The notes under the pieces were generated by a model. That model was not told the origin of the DNA. It made no database searches and saw nothing but the letters and a program-made list of their open reading frames with translations. Source: Nilaparvata lugens (Eukaryota > Arthropoda > Insecta > Hemiptera > Delphacidae). Taken from it: a stretch of 64,000 bases of DNA. The DNA lies in NCBI RefSeq assembly GCF_014356525.2, contig NC_052518.1, positions 13,408,201 through 13,472,200 on the forward strand, read 5' to 3'. Positions 11,511 through 22,552 of the stretch are shown piece after piece; the first letter of the stretch is position 1, and each line of letters begins with the position of its first letter. Both the position numbers and the translations under genes were made by a program.

Positions 11511-13924
11511 GTTATTTTAATATGCTTATAAACTAAAAAGAAAAATTTGATTAGGCTACCAATACAATCTAATGCACATAAACATTATATACAAGTATGT
11601 AATCAGTATGAAAATGTAATTTATTGTTAACATTTTACTATACAGTCAGCAACACATCAATTTTGAAATTTCTTCAAATTCAATAGAGACATTAATTACA
11701 AAAACTGTAATAAAGTATTTAATAATTTCATATAATTCACTGTTCAAATCATAAAATTTAATCCATTCTTAAATCTTTAGAACATAATCAAATACATGTT
11801 ACATAAATGTCATAACTCTGTATCATTATCAAAATTGCAAAAAAACATCAGATCATCACAACAAAATAATTTTAATACATACTTCAATATATTCATACAA
11901 TTAGTCTTCCACTGAAAATCATTTCATAATACAATATATCTGCATTTCATTATCATTCAATATAACATTTCAAATATAGTATTTCACATTTATGATTTAT
12001 CATTCAGGGTTTCAAAGTTATTTATGTAGACAAATTTATAATTTTTCAATTGAATTTTGTTCAAATAATTTATAAAAAGCAATTTATTCAATATTCTTAA
12101 TCATCGTTTGCTGGATACTACAGTTTATTTCGACTTTTCAATGTTCTAAACACAAACTACATTCCATGACAAAACTTTACTACTAATCATTAAACAAGAA
12201 ATCAATCAAAACATCAATAATATTTCGCTTCAATGGCAATCAATATTCATGAGTAATTATTTGCATCTATGGCAATCAACATAAGTAATCATCATTTTGC
12301 ATCTATGGCAATCAACATATTAAGCAATCATCACAAAAATTTTTATCTCATTACTGCCTCTCCAAGTCATAACCATTTGGTCATTTCTTCTTTAGGCAAT
12401 AATGGTTTTCCATCTCAAAAACAATCATATACCAGCAAAATACTAATCATCAAACATCACTAAAAATTCTACATACACTCCAGCATCCAATTCAAACGAT
12501 AATTAATCATATCAAAGTTTATAAAGAAAAACAGTTTTAAAATTTAGAAAAAAGAGATCAATTTAATATTCAAATTTAGAAGAAATTTAAACTTCAATTT
12601 ATAATATGACAAAACTTTTACATTCAATAAAATCATCATTATTCAAATTAACTTCCATTTATCTTGAACATTTCATATTTATGGCAACACAATTCAATAA
12701 TACTTTCAAATTTTGAAGTTTATATTATTATAACAAAAGAATTTATACATCAGATTAAATTTCAACATTTTCTAAATTGAACCATTCATTTTTCAAACAA
12801 TTTATGTATTTGAAGACTGTATAATAACTACAAACCATTTCAACAATATTAAGAAAATCAAGCGACGGATAATGGGTAAATAAGTTCCCTAAAAAATACA
12901 AATAAGAGAAAAAGGAAAATTGGGTAAATAGATTCCCTAAGTAATACAAGGAAGAGGAAGATTAATTAGAGCCTATCCTACATCTCAGTTGAAAACTTTC
13001 ATAAGGAAGTATATTTAATAAAATATACTACAATAATGGAATTTTGTAGATTCCAAGTATGACTCTAATTTGTTATAACTGTGAGCTATCACTCCCACAG
13101 AAACAACTGGTGAAGGAAAAAGATTTTTACTATTGTGACTGGGTGGAGAGTTCCTAGATGTCATTAAGGCAATGTGATAGCAGACTCTAGTATCGGACCA
13201 CAAAAACAAAAGTATGCAAAAGTTTTTACAAACATTTGATCTTGCAGTCTTAAGGTTTTTTATATCGCAAACAAGTAGGTCAGATAATCGAGTCCAGCCA
13301 TATGTGGTTCACGCCCACACCTCTAAAAGAATCACACCTACTTGTCTACCAAAAATCCAAAGTATTGGACAGCAAAAAAGAAAAAAAATGAAAAATGGGT
13401 TAAAAGCCCAGAAGAAAACTATAACCTAATTACATATGGCTTATATGGCACGATATGCAATGAAAGATGAGGAATGGGGACATAATTTGCTCTGAAAATC
13501 CTAGTTACTTAATATGATACCTGACAAAATAGACATAATTAAAATAAGTAATACATGATGAAAAAATATACAGCAAGCACACAATTATTTACACTACAAT
13601 AGATAGATTTTAGAAAAGTTGAGTTTTATCAACAATTAAAGATTGGGAAAATAAGCTACAATTTCAACTTCTAATATTATTTCAGAAGAATACAAATTTA
13701 AATTTACAAATTCAAATGACTATGGACAATATTGGTTAAGATATGCATAATAGAAGAAATTTACTGCATAAATACTACACAAATACAGAAAAGAATCGAA
13801 ATTTGAAAAGATTTATGGCCAAGAAAATAGGCTACAGGAAAGAAAAAAGACACAATTATGGACTCTTACCATACATAGTATTTACGGTCTTTTCTATTCT
13901 GAATCCCGGCATGACACAGGATTC
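11511..13924 (-). other. 3' untranslated region of the outer retrotransposon, with a private insert
   Basis: Reverse complement of element A's 8210-9771. Relative to A it carries an extra segment of about 440 bases at roughly 13030-13475 between TTTAATAAAATATACT and GGGACATAATTTGCTCTG. The extra segment has no clear terminal repeats or coding potential and could be an insertion here or a loss from A. The short open frames in this stretch are not supported as genes. Confidence 0.6.
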
Positions 13925-14683
13925 CTAATCATAACATAGTGCCGGGGAATACCCTTTCATCATGTGATTCACTTTCATCATATCAGTAAACAACTTGAAA
14001 CAACCTTTGAATACTAACACATCAATGGTGACTTTGTGCTTTGTTTTCTTCAAGAACATGATTTTATTCATGGGTTCATTTGTTTCAACAAAGCCATTTT
14101 GCTTACAAAAGTCAGTCATGTTCACTAGATAATGCTTTGCATACACCTTTTCAATTTTCAGTTGAAAGTTGAATTCATCAACTTGATTCAAAGCAAGATT
14201 CATTTTGTTTACATTGTTCCTAACCTCTACAGAAACCTGTCTCATGTAAACATTCACTTTATTTACTGTTTTCCTAACCTTCAAATTGGCAATACTACTT
14301 TCTTTACTGTTGACTTTCAATAAAGACAACTCCCTACCTACTACTTTACGCAATTCCACTATCTCACTAGGATTTACTTTTTCAATAACAGTAACTAGGC
14401 CTACATTATCTGAAATTTGAAATAATTGATCTTGTATCTTAACACTACTATCATCCTGCTTCAATTTGCTTTCATCTTGATGATTATCTATCAATGTTTT
14501 ATGTGTATCTTTTAATAGAAGGTTTATACTAACCTGCTCTAGTCTCATACTAGTACATTCTTGCTTCATATCATCAAACCTAACATTTTGCTCATCAAAC
14601 CTAGCATCTTGATCTTTTTTAAAATTATCAAACTTTTGTTTTAAAAACGCTATAAGATTGAAATCATGTTTAATGTTTGCCAT
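13925..14683 (-). CDS. Fused Gag N-terminus / integrase C-terminal tail of deletion-derivative element
   Basis: A 252-residue open frame. The N-terminal part matches element A's Gag (FNLIAFLKQKF, then FDEQN repeats and the DEFNFQLKIEK / YLVNMTDF block equivalent to A residues about 295-320). Near residue 220 it jumps to KGCFKL and a KVNHMMK end matching A's integrase C-terminus. Protease, RT, RNase H and most of IN are gone, yet the frame is open from start to stop. It could encode a Gag-fragment protein in a non-autonomous element, or be open by chance. Confidence 0.55.
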   Translation of the reverse strand: MANIKHDFNLIAFLKQKFDNFKKDQDARFDEQNVRFDDMKQECTSMRLEQVSINLLLKDTHKTLIDNHQDESKLKQDDSSVKIQDQLFQISDNVGLVTVIEKVNPSEIVELRKVVGRELSLLKVNSKESSIANLKVRKTVNKVNVYMRQVSVEVRNNVNKMNLALNQVDEFNFQLKIEKVYAKHYLVNMTDFCKQNGFVETNEPMNKIMFLKKTKHKVTIDVLVFKGCFKLFTDMMKVNHMMKGYSPALCYD

Positions 14684-15013
14684 TTTGTTAATATGTACAG
14701 ATATTTATTCATTAGAACTTGATCTCCCTTGATTCGACCTCACACTCAGTAGCATTCCACCAGTCATAAAATATCAAGATATCAGCCTACACATAATTTT
14801 TATAACCAGGGATTTCATGGTGTACCATTTGGGACATATCTATTTTGTAATTCGGTCCCACTACAGGGGTAACATTTGACGTGCTACCAATTTATCCTAA
14901 TAGGTTGGTTAGCCTTCACCTATATTCTAAGGAAAGTCATCGGTTCCAAATAAGCTAATATCTTGATAAATCATGAATGGATCTAATGCTTATGAATAAG
15001 AAATCCAGTTCAG

Positions 15014-15727
15014 AGCAAATCAAATTATAATTTTTCAATGAAATGATTCAAAAATTTCAGTTTACACCAGAACAAATAATCATACATGGATGGAACATAG
15101 ATTGAACATGATTGAGGTTACCAATATGTTTGTTCTGTTCATCAAAATAGATTCCAACAGCTTTCATAAAAACTCAGAAATTATTGTTTCAAATCAAGAT
15201 CAAAATATATAACTTATAGATTAAGAATACTTATCTATCATTTACAGGTTCCAAAACAGGCCTATGGCTTTCAACATTGAATAAGAAATTTAACAAAAAT
15301 GAAAAGAAAAATTGAAATCTACATTTTACATATGTTCAATAACATCAATAAACTTTAAAAAAACATTTAGATCACAAATAACACATCTTAAATTCCAATT
15401 ATTTAGGAAAATTTCAACAGAAGACAACACTCCTAACATAAGCAAGCCATTAAAAAATTTGAGAGACCAGAACAAGAAGCTTTTCTGGTGAAGCTGAGAC
15501 ACGTCATTGATTGCCAATTACCAAAGAACACAAGTCTACAAACATTATATTTATTGTTTTCAATAAAACTTAAAAGTGGATTGTTCAATGCTAGTATATA
15601 TGATAAATTCCCTGTGTAAAGTTTAGTCCGTATATCGATTACACCGATATTTGCTATCAAGTGTTATTAATATTTTTAATATCGAATTTAAGATTCAATT
15701 TTAATCAAGAAAAAATGTAATATTACA
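15014..15727 (-). repeat. 5' LTR of the outer retrotransposon
   Basis: Read on the minus strand it begins TGTAATATTACATTTTTTC at 15727 and matches 1271-474. It is followed by the leader CTCTGAACTGGATTTC, shared with element A's leader near 2652, which is the likely primer-binding region. Confidence 0.7.
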
Positions 15728-15944
15728 TAATAATGGAAAGAGCTGGCTCATACACGTAAGGGAAATCAACTTTTTCCATATCTTCCATAGTTTGAAAGAT
15801 ATCCGCTCTTGAAGGTATGGCATTTTTGAAAAAACATGTTGGCTTCCAATTTTTTGCTATTTTAGCTCTTATAACATCTTAAAAATCTCACTTTTAAACA
15901 TTTCCCTATGACTGTCACAACAGCTTGAGTGTTGAGTATGGTTG

Positions 15945-16365
15945 TCATATTTATTTAATCAATGTGTTAAAGAGGGTGTAATTCCTGTGTGTTTTAAATT
16001 GTCAAACGTTATTCCACTGTATAAGAGAGGTACTAAATCTGATTGCAGTAACTATTGACCAGTGTCAAACATACCAATTATCGCTAAAGTTTTTGAAATA
16101 TTGCTGAATACTCGATAGTTAAATATTTTGAGGGTTAACAGCTTTTCTCAGATGCACAATATGGTTTTAGATCCAAAAGAGGGACCAGTACTGCAATTCA
16201 CAATTTTGTGAAGGCTTGTGTGGATGCTTTAGATAGTAGAGAGAAGGTATTGATATGTATGGTCATTTGTCATAGTGGTTTGGGGACACTCGCCTGAAAT
16301 GAAAAAGCTCATGATTTTACAAAGAAGAGCTTTAAGAGCATTTTTTAATGTTCACTGTAGAACTG
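15945..16365 (+). pseudogene. Jockey-like LINE reverse transcriptase remnant
   Basis: Conceptual translation with frame changes gives VIPLYKRGTKSDCSNY-stop-PVSNIP, the RT block that precedes the catalytic core. After a frameshift come DAQYGFRSKRGTSTA, then VVWGHSPEMKKLMILQRRAL from the extreme C-terminal region of Jockey-type ORF2. The YADD-containing middle is missing, so this is a deleted, dead copy. Stops at about 16057 and 16118 confirm decay. Confidence 0.75.
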
Positions 16366-16564
16366 CAGCCCAGTTTGACGGCGTGCAACTTTGTCGTCTG
16401 GTGACAAAATCTGAGGAGTGCCAGTTTGTCGTTTCATGCACCGCTAAACTGGCACTCTAAGGAATGCAGCCCAGTTTGACGGCGTGCAACTTTGTCGTCT
16501 GGTGACAAAATCTCAGGAGTGCCAGTTTGTCGTTGCATGCACCGCCAAACTGGCACTCTACGGC
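16364..16564. repeat. 101-bp tandem duplication with internal hairpin
   Basis: Two head-to-tail copies, near-identical, starting TGCAGCCCAGTTTGACGGCG at 16364 and 16465. Each ends in an inverted pair GAGTGCCAGTTT / AAACTGGCACTC separated by about 18 bases, so each unit can form a stem-loop. It sits directly against the LINE remnant. Confidence 0.85.
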
Positions 16565-18691
16565 TACTTTCACATGATAGGAGACGTGCAACTTGAACAC
16601 TGAACAGTGTTCACGTTTTTTTGTCGAAGTACATTGAGTCAAATCGTGTCTTTCACATGGTAACTCCGAGCCAGGAACCTCCTTTTGTCACGTTTTTTCC
16701 CCTCGAGGCAAGCAGAAACTGGCTTGGATCGAGATACTAGCGGAAAAATCGCCGCTTTCACATGGTGATTCTAAGTCTCTCTGGTCACCACTTTTTCTCA
16801 AAAACTATCTTTCTTGAAAATGAAGATAGAGAGATTCTGATTTCGGATTTGGATTCAGCAACCCCAAATTCCTTAAAGCGTAAGTCCCGTTTTCGAAAAT
16901 ATCCGAAAACAAGGAAGTTATGGCTGTTTTTAATAAAGCTTTCTATTATCATATAATTATACGGTAAAAACGAACAGGTACTGTACTATACAGTACGTAT
17001 GTACTGTAGCTACAACTTACACTGTATTCGTGTAGGAAATTTGGTAGGATATTTATCCTGATTTCTGAAAATACCCTAAAATAAGGGAGTAGGATAACTT
17101 TAAAAAACCAAAGTTTTCCTGCCAATTGAAGAAACATTAAAAATTAGTCTAAGACATATTATGTCTTAGACTAAAAACGTGTAACAAATATCAGATTCAC
17201 TATTCAAGCTATCAAGGAAATTTAGATAACTAAATAAAATAACGATAGGCCTAATAATTATGATACGAATTATTCTTTTGTTTGAGAGTTATAAGCCTTG
17301 AAGGAGCAACAAATTGGATAAAAACCTGTTACTTCAACAACAAATCTAACTTCATTTTTGTATAGTGTAGTTGGTTGAAGGCATTGTTCCCAAGATATAA
17401 GCGTGGAAGCAAAAAGCTGAAGAATGCAATATTTAAACCATCCTCATTCCTTTAGCACATATGGGGTAGGGATGGGGACTTTTGATATGTTCTCCTCCAC
17501 CTAACTAGTCCCATAAAATGCTGCAAAGTTCAAAAGAAAAAAAAACACCCTCCAAATTCCCTTTTCAATTGGTCTATTGTTGGTGGATGGAGTTGTCGAG
17601 GATGACTTTGTCCCCGTAGCAGGAGTATGATATTTAGTCGTTGCATAGGATGATAATATTATTCTTTTTTATAATTTAGTTAATATTATCTTTAGTTATC
17701 TCAATATTCAGCCATTCATTTACTTATGCGTTTATTATATTCATTTATTTGTTTATTGTCAGTATGATTATTAATATAACCTACGGATTATTAATATACA
17801 AAATTACGAATTACATCAATGTTGTAAACATATCCAAATGTAAGAACCAAACATCAAGATCCTCTCATACAGAAGTCCATCTGAGACTATGGAAAGAAAA
17901 TCGGTACAGAACTTCCGTCTTTGACTTACTTCCAATCGACAGCTCAAGAGAAAATATATGTTTCCAAAAGTAAAGACCTCAGGGTCACAGAAATAAAAAC
18001 AATGAACTATACTATGATTAGAGAAATGAGGTCGGATGGATCATTGAGTGTATTAGGACAGGCGGAGTAGGTTTCGATTCTTGATATGAAGAGATATAGA
18101 GTGGTAGTAAGTCTTACATCATTAGGTTGTTGGTGGAGTGCAGAGGAGGAACCGAATACATTATTTAGTTTCCGTAGAAAGAAGGATGTAGTGACAGCAG
18201 ACAGTCGATCATAAATGTTAGTTTATCATATGTTGTGATTTTATACTCTGTAACCAAAACAAATAAAGTGTCTTTGGGATAATGACTATGAAGCATTAAG
18301 ACGTTTTTTCAAAAACCAATAAACACATTAATCACATGGGCTTTGAGGTCTCTGGTGGGTCCAACTACCTGAAGGTGGAAAATGCAACAGGTTGATGGGA
18401 TCGGAAAGGGTTGTCCTATTGTTTATAAAGGTGGCAATATTTCTTCCTTCATCCTTTTTCTATTGTTCTATATCAGTTGGAAAGTATGACCATTTTCTCG
18501 ATTTTGAGCCTTCCCTGTTGCTGTTGACTATAGAGAGCACGTTTCGGAGTAGATATTCTGTGGACCCATGAGAGGTCCGTACCGCTCGTATTATTCAACC
18601 CCGTACTGTCCGGTATGAAACTGCTATAAAATTACACTTCAAACTTCCATTGGACCACAAAATTCTTATTTCGAATCAAATCTTGAGTTTC
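16565..18691. other. Noncoding stretch with palindrome
   Basis: No gene seen. CTTTCACATG recurs near 16565, 16649 and 16752, suggesting an old dispersed repeat. A near-perfect hairpin lies at 17144-17174. The rest is AT-rich with many stops in all frames. Confidence 0.5.
17144..17174. repeat. Perfect 14-bp-arm palindrome
   Basis: TTAGTCTAAGACAT and ATGTCTTAGACTAA are exact inverse complements around a 3-base ATT spacer. It could be the fused ends of a deleted inverted-repeat element. No target duplication was found. Confidence 0.8.
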
Positions 18692-18919
18692 AGTACCTAG
18701 TATAGTTCATTTGACGAGAAAATAAAGTAAAAGCATTAAAGCATTAAGAAATCATACTCTCTAGAGATCTATCAGTCTACGGCACACAGATAATATTTTA
18801 CTTTTACATTGAAACAATTACCATAATCGTTTTCTTATACCATAGACAGATAGACCTCTAGAGAGTATGATTTCTCAATGCTTTCACTTTATCTTCTCGT
18901 CAAATTAACTGTAGGTACA
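18692..18919. mobile_element. Foldback (MITE-like) element
   Basis: Two long imperfect inverted arms of about 80 bases: AGTACCTAG ... ATTTGACGAGAAAATAAAGT ... CATACTCTCTAGAG, and the reverse complement at 18845-18919. They flank about 50 bases of loop. There is no coding capacity and no clear target duplication. Confidence 0.7.
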
Positions 18920-19442
18920 GTAGGTTAGTAGGTAGTTAAACGTCTCATACTTCTCACCAACGATTCTGAGCCAAATAATTCCCTGGACAAAGTGATTTTA
19001 CTTTTGCTGTATTTTTACTCCTGCAGTAGCTGGAATGCATCAAAATGGTAAATGAGATAAGCCTACTATGAATTTCGATAGCTTAATGATGTGATTAAGG
19101 CTCGTTTTCCCCAAATTACGCTCAACTAGAGCTAGTTTAAATTAAGCTTCACTATTCCAAAGGTATTACAGGTATTATTTTCTTGTTCTTTCTTAATATC
19201 ATTTTATTACCTATCTCTTAGAAACAAGCAACGTCACCTTAAAGTTGTTGTGGATAGCTCTGCTACGTTATCAATAGATAATGCTAAATTATCTAGTAAA
19301 AATACATTAGGGGGCCTTTGTAATAAGAATAACACTAGTAACAATTATTATCATAGTCCTTAAACTCCTAAATCCATAGGACCACTTGCCAATTTGCATT
19401 TGTAGCCTAGCACTCCACATTACTCCAAATCGTGCTCTCTTT
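18920..19442. other. Noncoding spacer
   Basis: AT-rich sequence with no recognisable gene or repeat boundary, between the foldback element and the GC-rich repeat island. Confidence 0.45.
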
Positions 19443-19979
19443 AGTGCAGGGACACACGATCCGGCGACATCGCCGTCCGGCGTTTTCGCCGTCCGGTTGC
19501 AAGAAGTACACAGGAAGGCATGGGGCAGAACACACGACGCCGGCGACGCCGGCGACGGCGAAAACGCCGGCCCGGCGAGAAATTGACCCGGTGATATCGC
19601 CGGGTATTCTCTACTTCGCCGTCCGGTTTTGCCACCGGAAAGCAGTAGCAGGGCATTGTACTATATGGAGATGAACACACGACACGGCGAAAACGCCGGA
19701 CGGCGCTGTCCCCACCCATGCCACTTCTTTATTTATTAACATTTGTAAAGTTACAAATGGGTAGGGTAGGGTTACAAGGGTAGGGTTGTAAGGGTAGCTG
19801 CTACGATATTTTTCTTCTGCAGGGTTTGCAACACTGATTCAACCCTGATTCAACTGGTTGTGTTGCCCTTTTTTCGTTCAGTGTCGAGTATAATATTGTT
19901 GTTACTGTCTAGTTTCCAATTTGTTGTTCCTGTATCTGAACAGCGACTGTCCTACAGGAAGGAAATATTCATCCCCAAC

Positions 19980-20055
<76 letters not shown>

Positions 20056-20128
20056 GGAAATAATTGCCGCCGGGCCCGGCGAAAACGCCGGACGGCAGCT
20101 TCGCCGTCTGTCGTGTGTTCTGAATGCT
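19443..20128. mobile_element. GC-rich CGGCG foldback repeat cluster
   Basis: An island of GC-rich DNA in an AT-rich region. The core CCGTCCGGCGTTTTCGCC, in either orientation, occurs at about 19470, 19545-19575, 19685-19705 and 20075-20095. The outer ends are inverted: GGGACACACGA at 19450 and TCGTGTGTTCTG ending near 20128. Internal copies of the same ACACACGAC end occur near 19533 and 19675. This looks like repeated insertion of one terminal-inverted-repeat family into itself. Open frames here come from the repeat. Confidence 0.65.
19978..20056. repeat. (AAT)n microsatellite
   Basis: About 25 uninterrupted AAT units inside the CGGCG cluster. The polyAsn, polyIle and polyTyr frames across it are artefacts. 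Confidence 0.95.
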
Positions 20129-21469
20129 AATTGCATAGATGACAAATTACCTTTGGGTCCAACTTTCATACTAGCCACAAACAATGGGCATTCATATACT
20201 TAGGAACAATAGCTGACCCTTTCCAACTACCTGTTGCTCTGTCCAAGTTTAAAAATAGACTTGGACCCATCACAGACCTTGAAGCCATCTCATGATGACG
20301 TAATTAAAGGGGGAAACTAGACGGGGCACTACCTATCCTCTCGGTGTGTTGTTCCATAAACGCTCGGTAGGTTGAAGGTTCATCCTTCAACTAACCACTG
20401 TCAGGTGTCGTCCAATGAGCGATCATGGGTAAAGTAGTCCAGTTAGAAATCCATTGTTTAGAATAACAAAGGATTGCTTGTAAAATGTAGATTGCTTCAT
20501 ATGTGGAGTTTATCTTTCTGATATCTGTGAAATACGTTCTACTCATTTATTCGTAGTAGTGTTACTAATGTGCTTGAGGAAATGAAGATGATTGATAGAA
20601 CTTGTTGAACTGGTTGTATGGGAACTTTTAGTTCCCGTGCTGCATTGCCAATGAATTCACAAGTGCTAGTAGCTCTAGCAAACATGAATCACTCACTGTC
20701 TCACTGGCTTTGGATTAAAGGCCAGCGTCTGCCTATCCTTATTGTTATTTTAAACACTGGATCGCTCACTAAACTGCTTTCTCTCAAAATCGCTCATTGG
20801 ACGTAACCTTTTGAAAATTGCTGGAAAATGGGACTCAGATTCTCTACTTCGATTATTTTGGAGAATGTGGAGCCTGGGGGCGACAGTCCTCACTGATAAT
20901 ATGTAGAGGGGCTATATACTTTTAATAGAAATGAGTATCTCCACAAAAAAGTCAATTGTTTGTCCTGGTGGTTGAAATGTGCACACTCAACATAGAAATG
21001 ATCCATTGGGCTAAAATAAAACGAGATATGCTTTGAAGAATACATCAAGATTTTCTATGTGTTGGGAGGGAAGAATGTTCCACTACATATCAAGATTTCT
21101 AATTCGGAGCTAAGCTGAGTTAATGTTGCTAGTCTTATTATTCAAACTTAATACATGGTATTAGTTCAACTGAATTTGTACTTATCATCACTTATTGTGA
21201 TAATGTGTTTATCCTATCACTGTGGGCTACCCCTGGTGATAGTGCCTTTAGGCCTTTAGGTAACCAGAATGGTACACCAATATATTCCTCCAAGTGGAAC
21301 ACTGTGACTCATTAACAATGAGCCACGAGAATGTTGAACAATAGGCGACCACTGAAGGTTCACTAAAACTTCTGCCTGTCCATCAATTGTTTTCGGCGGC
21401 CCCGTCTCGTTTCCATAACCCATTGAAGGGTTTACAAGACAAAGAGTGGAAAAAATCTAATCAACCTCC
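20129..21469. other. Noncoding stretch, possible weak MITE
   Basis: No gene seen. An exact 15-base inverted pair, CGTCCAATGAGCGAT at 20409-20423 and its complement at 20789-20803, could be the ends of a degenerate 395-bp element. The flanks give no target duplication. Confidence 0.4.
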
Positions 21470-21477
21470 TTTTCGAT

Positions 21478-22544
21478 TAGGGATGTCAATCTCGGGACTG
21501 TTTCTAATCCCGGTGATTCGGGACTATCCAATATCAATCCCGGGATCCCGGGACTGATCCTGGGATTGGCAAAAATCGGTTTCATGCATTTTTAACCAAT
21601 TGTTCCTCCGCAATTACATGTTCAGTAACAGTGTGTGGAGATAAAAAGGGCTCATTATAGAGAGAGAGGGTATTATTTAAATGGAAAAATACTTAAAATT
21701 AAACATTCTATTCCTATAAATGTTTTCAAGATTAGGAGTAACTTTTTCGAAAGCTGTACCACTACTAAATGAAATTCAGTAGAGCCAACTATATTATTTA
21801 CTTCAACTAGCTATTCTACTTATGACAGAGAGAGAGAGAAGATATGATGAATCATTAGACAGAGAGTTAATAGATGGTACTTGTTTATTTCTGATTTCTG
21901 AAGTCTTTTCAAAGTCCTGAGTGCATTTCAAGGAAATTACATCAGCACTATTGCAAATATTGCGCCGTCTAATAGAGAATAGAATTTTTAATATAGAATA
22001 GAGTTCTCAAGTATAGATACATTCTATACTCACTGATCTATTGTGTCAACCGATGTTGAACCGATCAACGATCATTCTGCGAATGATGCGAATGCGAATT
22101 CTATTCAGCCAGTACAAAGTATAGTATATGTATATGCAACTGTGGCTGTAGAATAAATTAGTCAAACACTAAGGCTCAACTCACACTTACGCGACTCAGG
22201 TCGTGAAGAGATTCGACTCTAGTCGAGAGCATGTTTCCAAATGGTGACAGTCAGACCAGTCGATTCTCTCCGTTACCTCACCATTTTAAAATACATTCCC
22301 TCGACTAGAGTCGACTCTCTTCTCGACCTGAGTCGCGTGTGAGTTGAGCCTTAGAACAATAAACAAGTCATGCAAAACTCATATTCATTACCGTAGATGA
22401 ACTCTATATTAAATTGTTTTTTGGAAAAATACCATTCACAATTTCAGGTTTTCTAATCCCGAAAATCCGGGAGGATTGACGCTGAGAAATCCCGGGATTG
22501 TTAGGTATCAAAAATGAACCGGGATCCCGGGATTGACATCCCTA
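21478..22544. mobile_element. Non-autonomous hAT-type DNA transposon
   Basis: Terminal inverted repeats TAGGGATGTCAATC (21478-21491) and its complement GATTGACATCCCTA (22531-22544) are exact. They are flanked on both sides by the 8-bp direct repeat TTTTCGAT (21470-21477 and 22545-22552). Eight-base target duplication with short inverted ends is diagnostic of hAT elements. Both subterminal regions carry several CCCGGGAT motifs in both orientations, as expected for transposase-binding sites. The 1067-bp interior has no transposase and carries a nested MITE. Confidence 0.9.
22169..22354. mobile_element. 186-bp MITE nested in the hAT element
   Basis: Long, nearly perfect terminal inverted repeats: CTAAGGCTCAACTCACAC at the left and its complement ending GAGTTGAGCCTTAG. 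The arms extend about 60 bases through ACTCTAGTCGA. AACA on both sides (22165-22168, 22355-22358) may be a 4-bp target duplication. There is no coding capacity. Confidence 0.85.
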
Positions 22545-22552
22545 TTTTCGAT

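Larger units (their letters stand above)
471..15727 (-). mobile_element. Outer minus-strand Gypsy-like LTR retrotransposon (host of nested insertion)
   Basis: Seen: 471-1271 and about 15014-15727 are direct repeats that, read on the minus strand, both begin TGTAATATTA and act as 3' and 5' LTRs. The minus strand runs 5' LTR, leader, a fused gag/IN reading frame (14683-13925), a 3' untranslated region (to 11511), then resumes at 1986-1272 with a polypurine tract before the 3' LTR. The gap 1987-11510 is filled by a related element in the opposite orientation. TAAT occurs on both sides (467-470 and 15728-15731), which fits a 4-bp target duplication. Uncertain: the last three bases of the two LTRs differ, so the exact LTR end and the duplication are provisional. 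Confidence 0.7.

Noticed and set aside
12269..13928. Short plus- and minus-strand open frames in the outer retrotransposon
   Set aside because: They lie in a region that aligns to noncoding sequence of element A and have no conserved features.
19860..20184. PolyAsn, polyIle and polyTyr open frames
   Set aside because: Pure products of the (AAT)n microsatellite.
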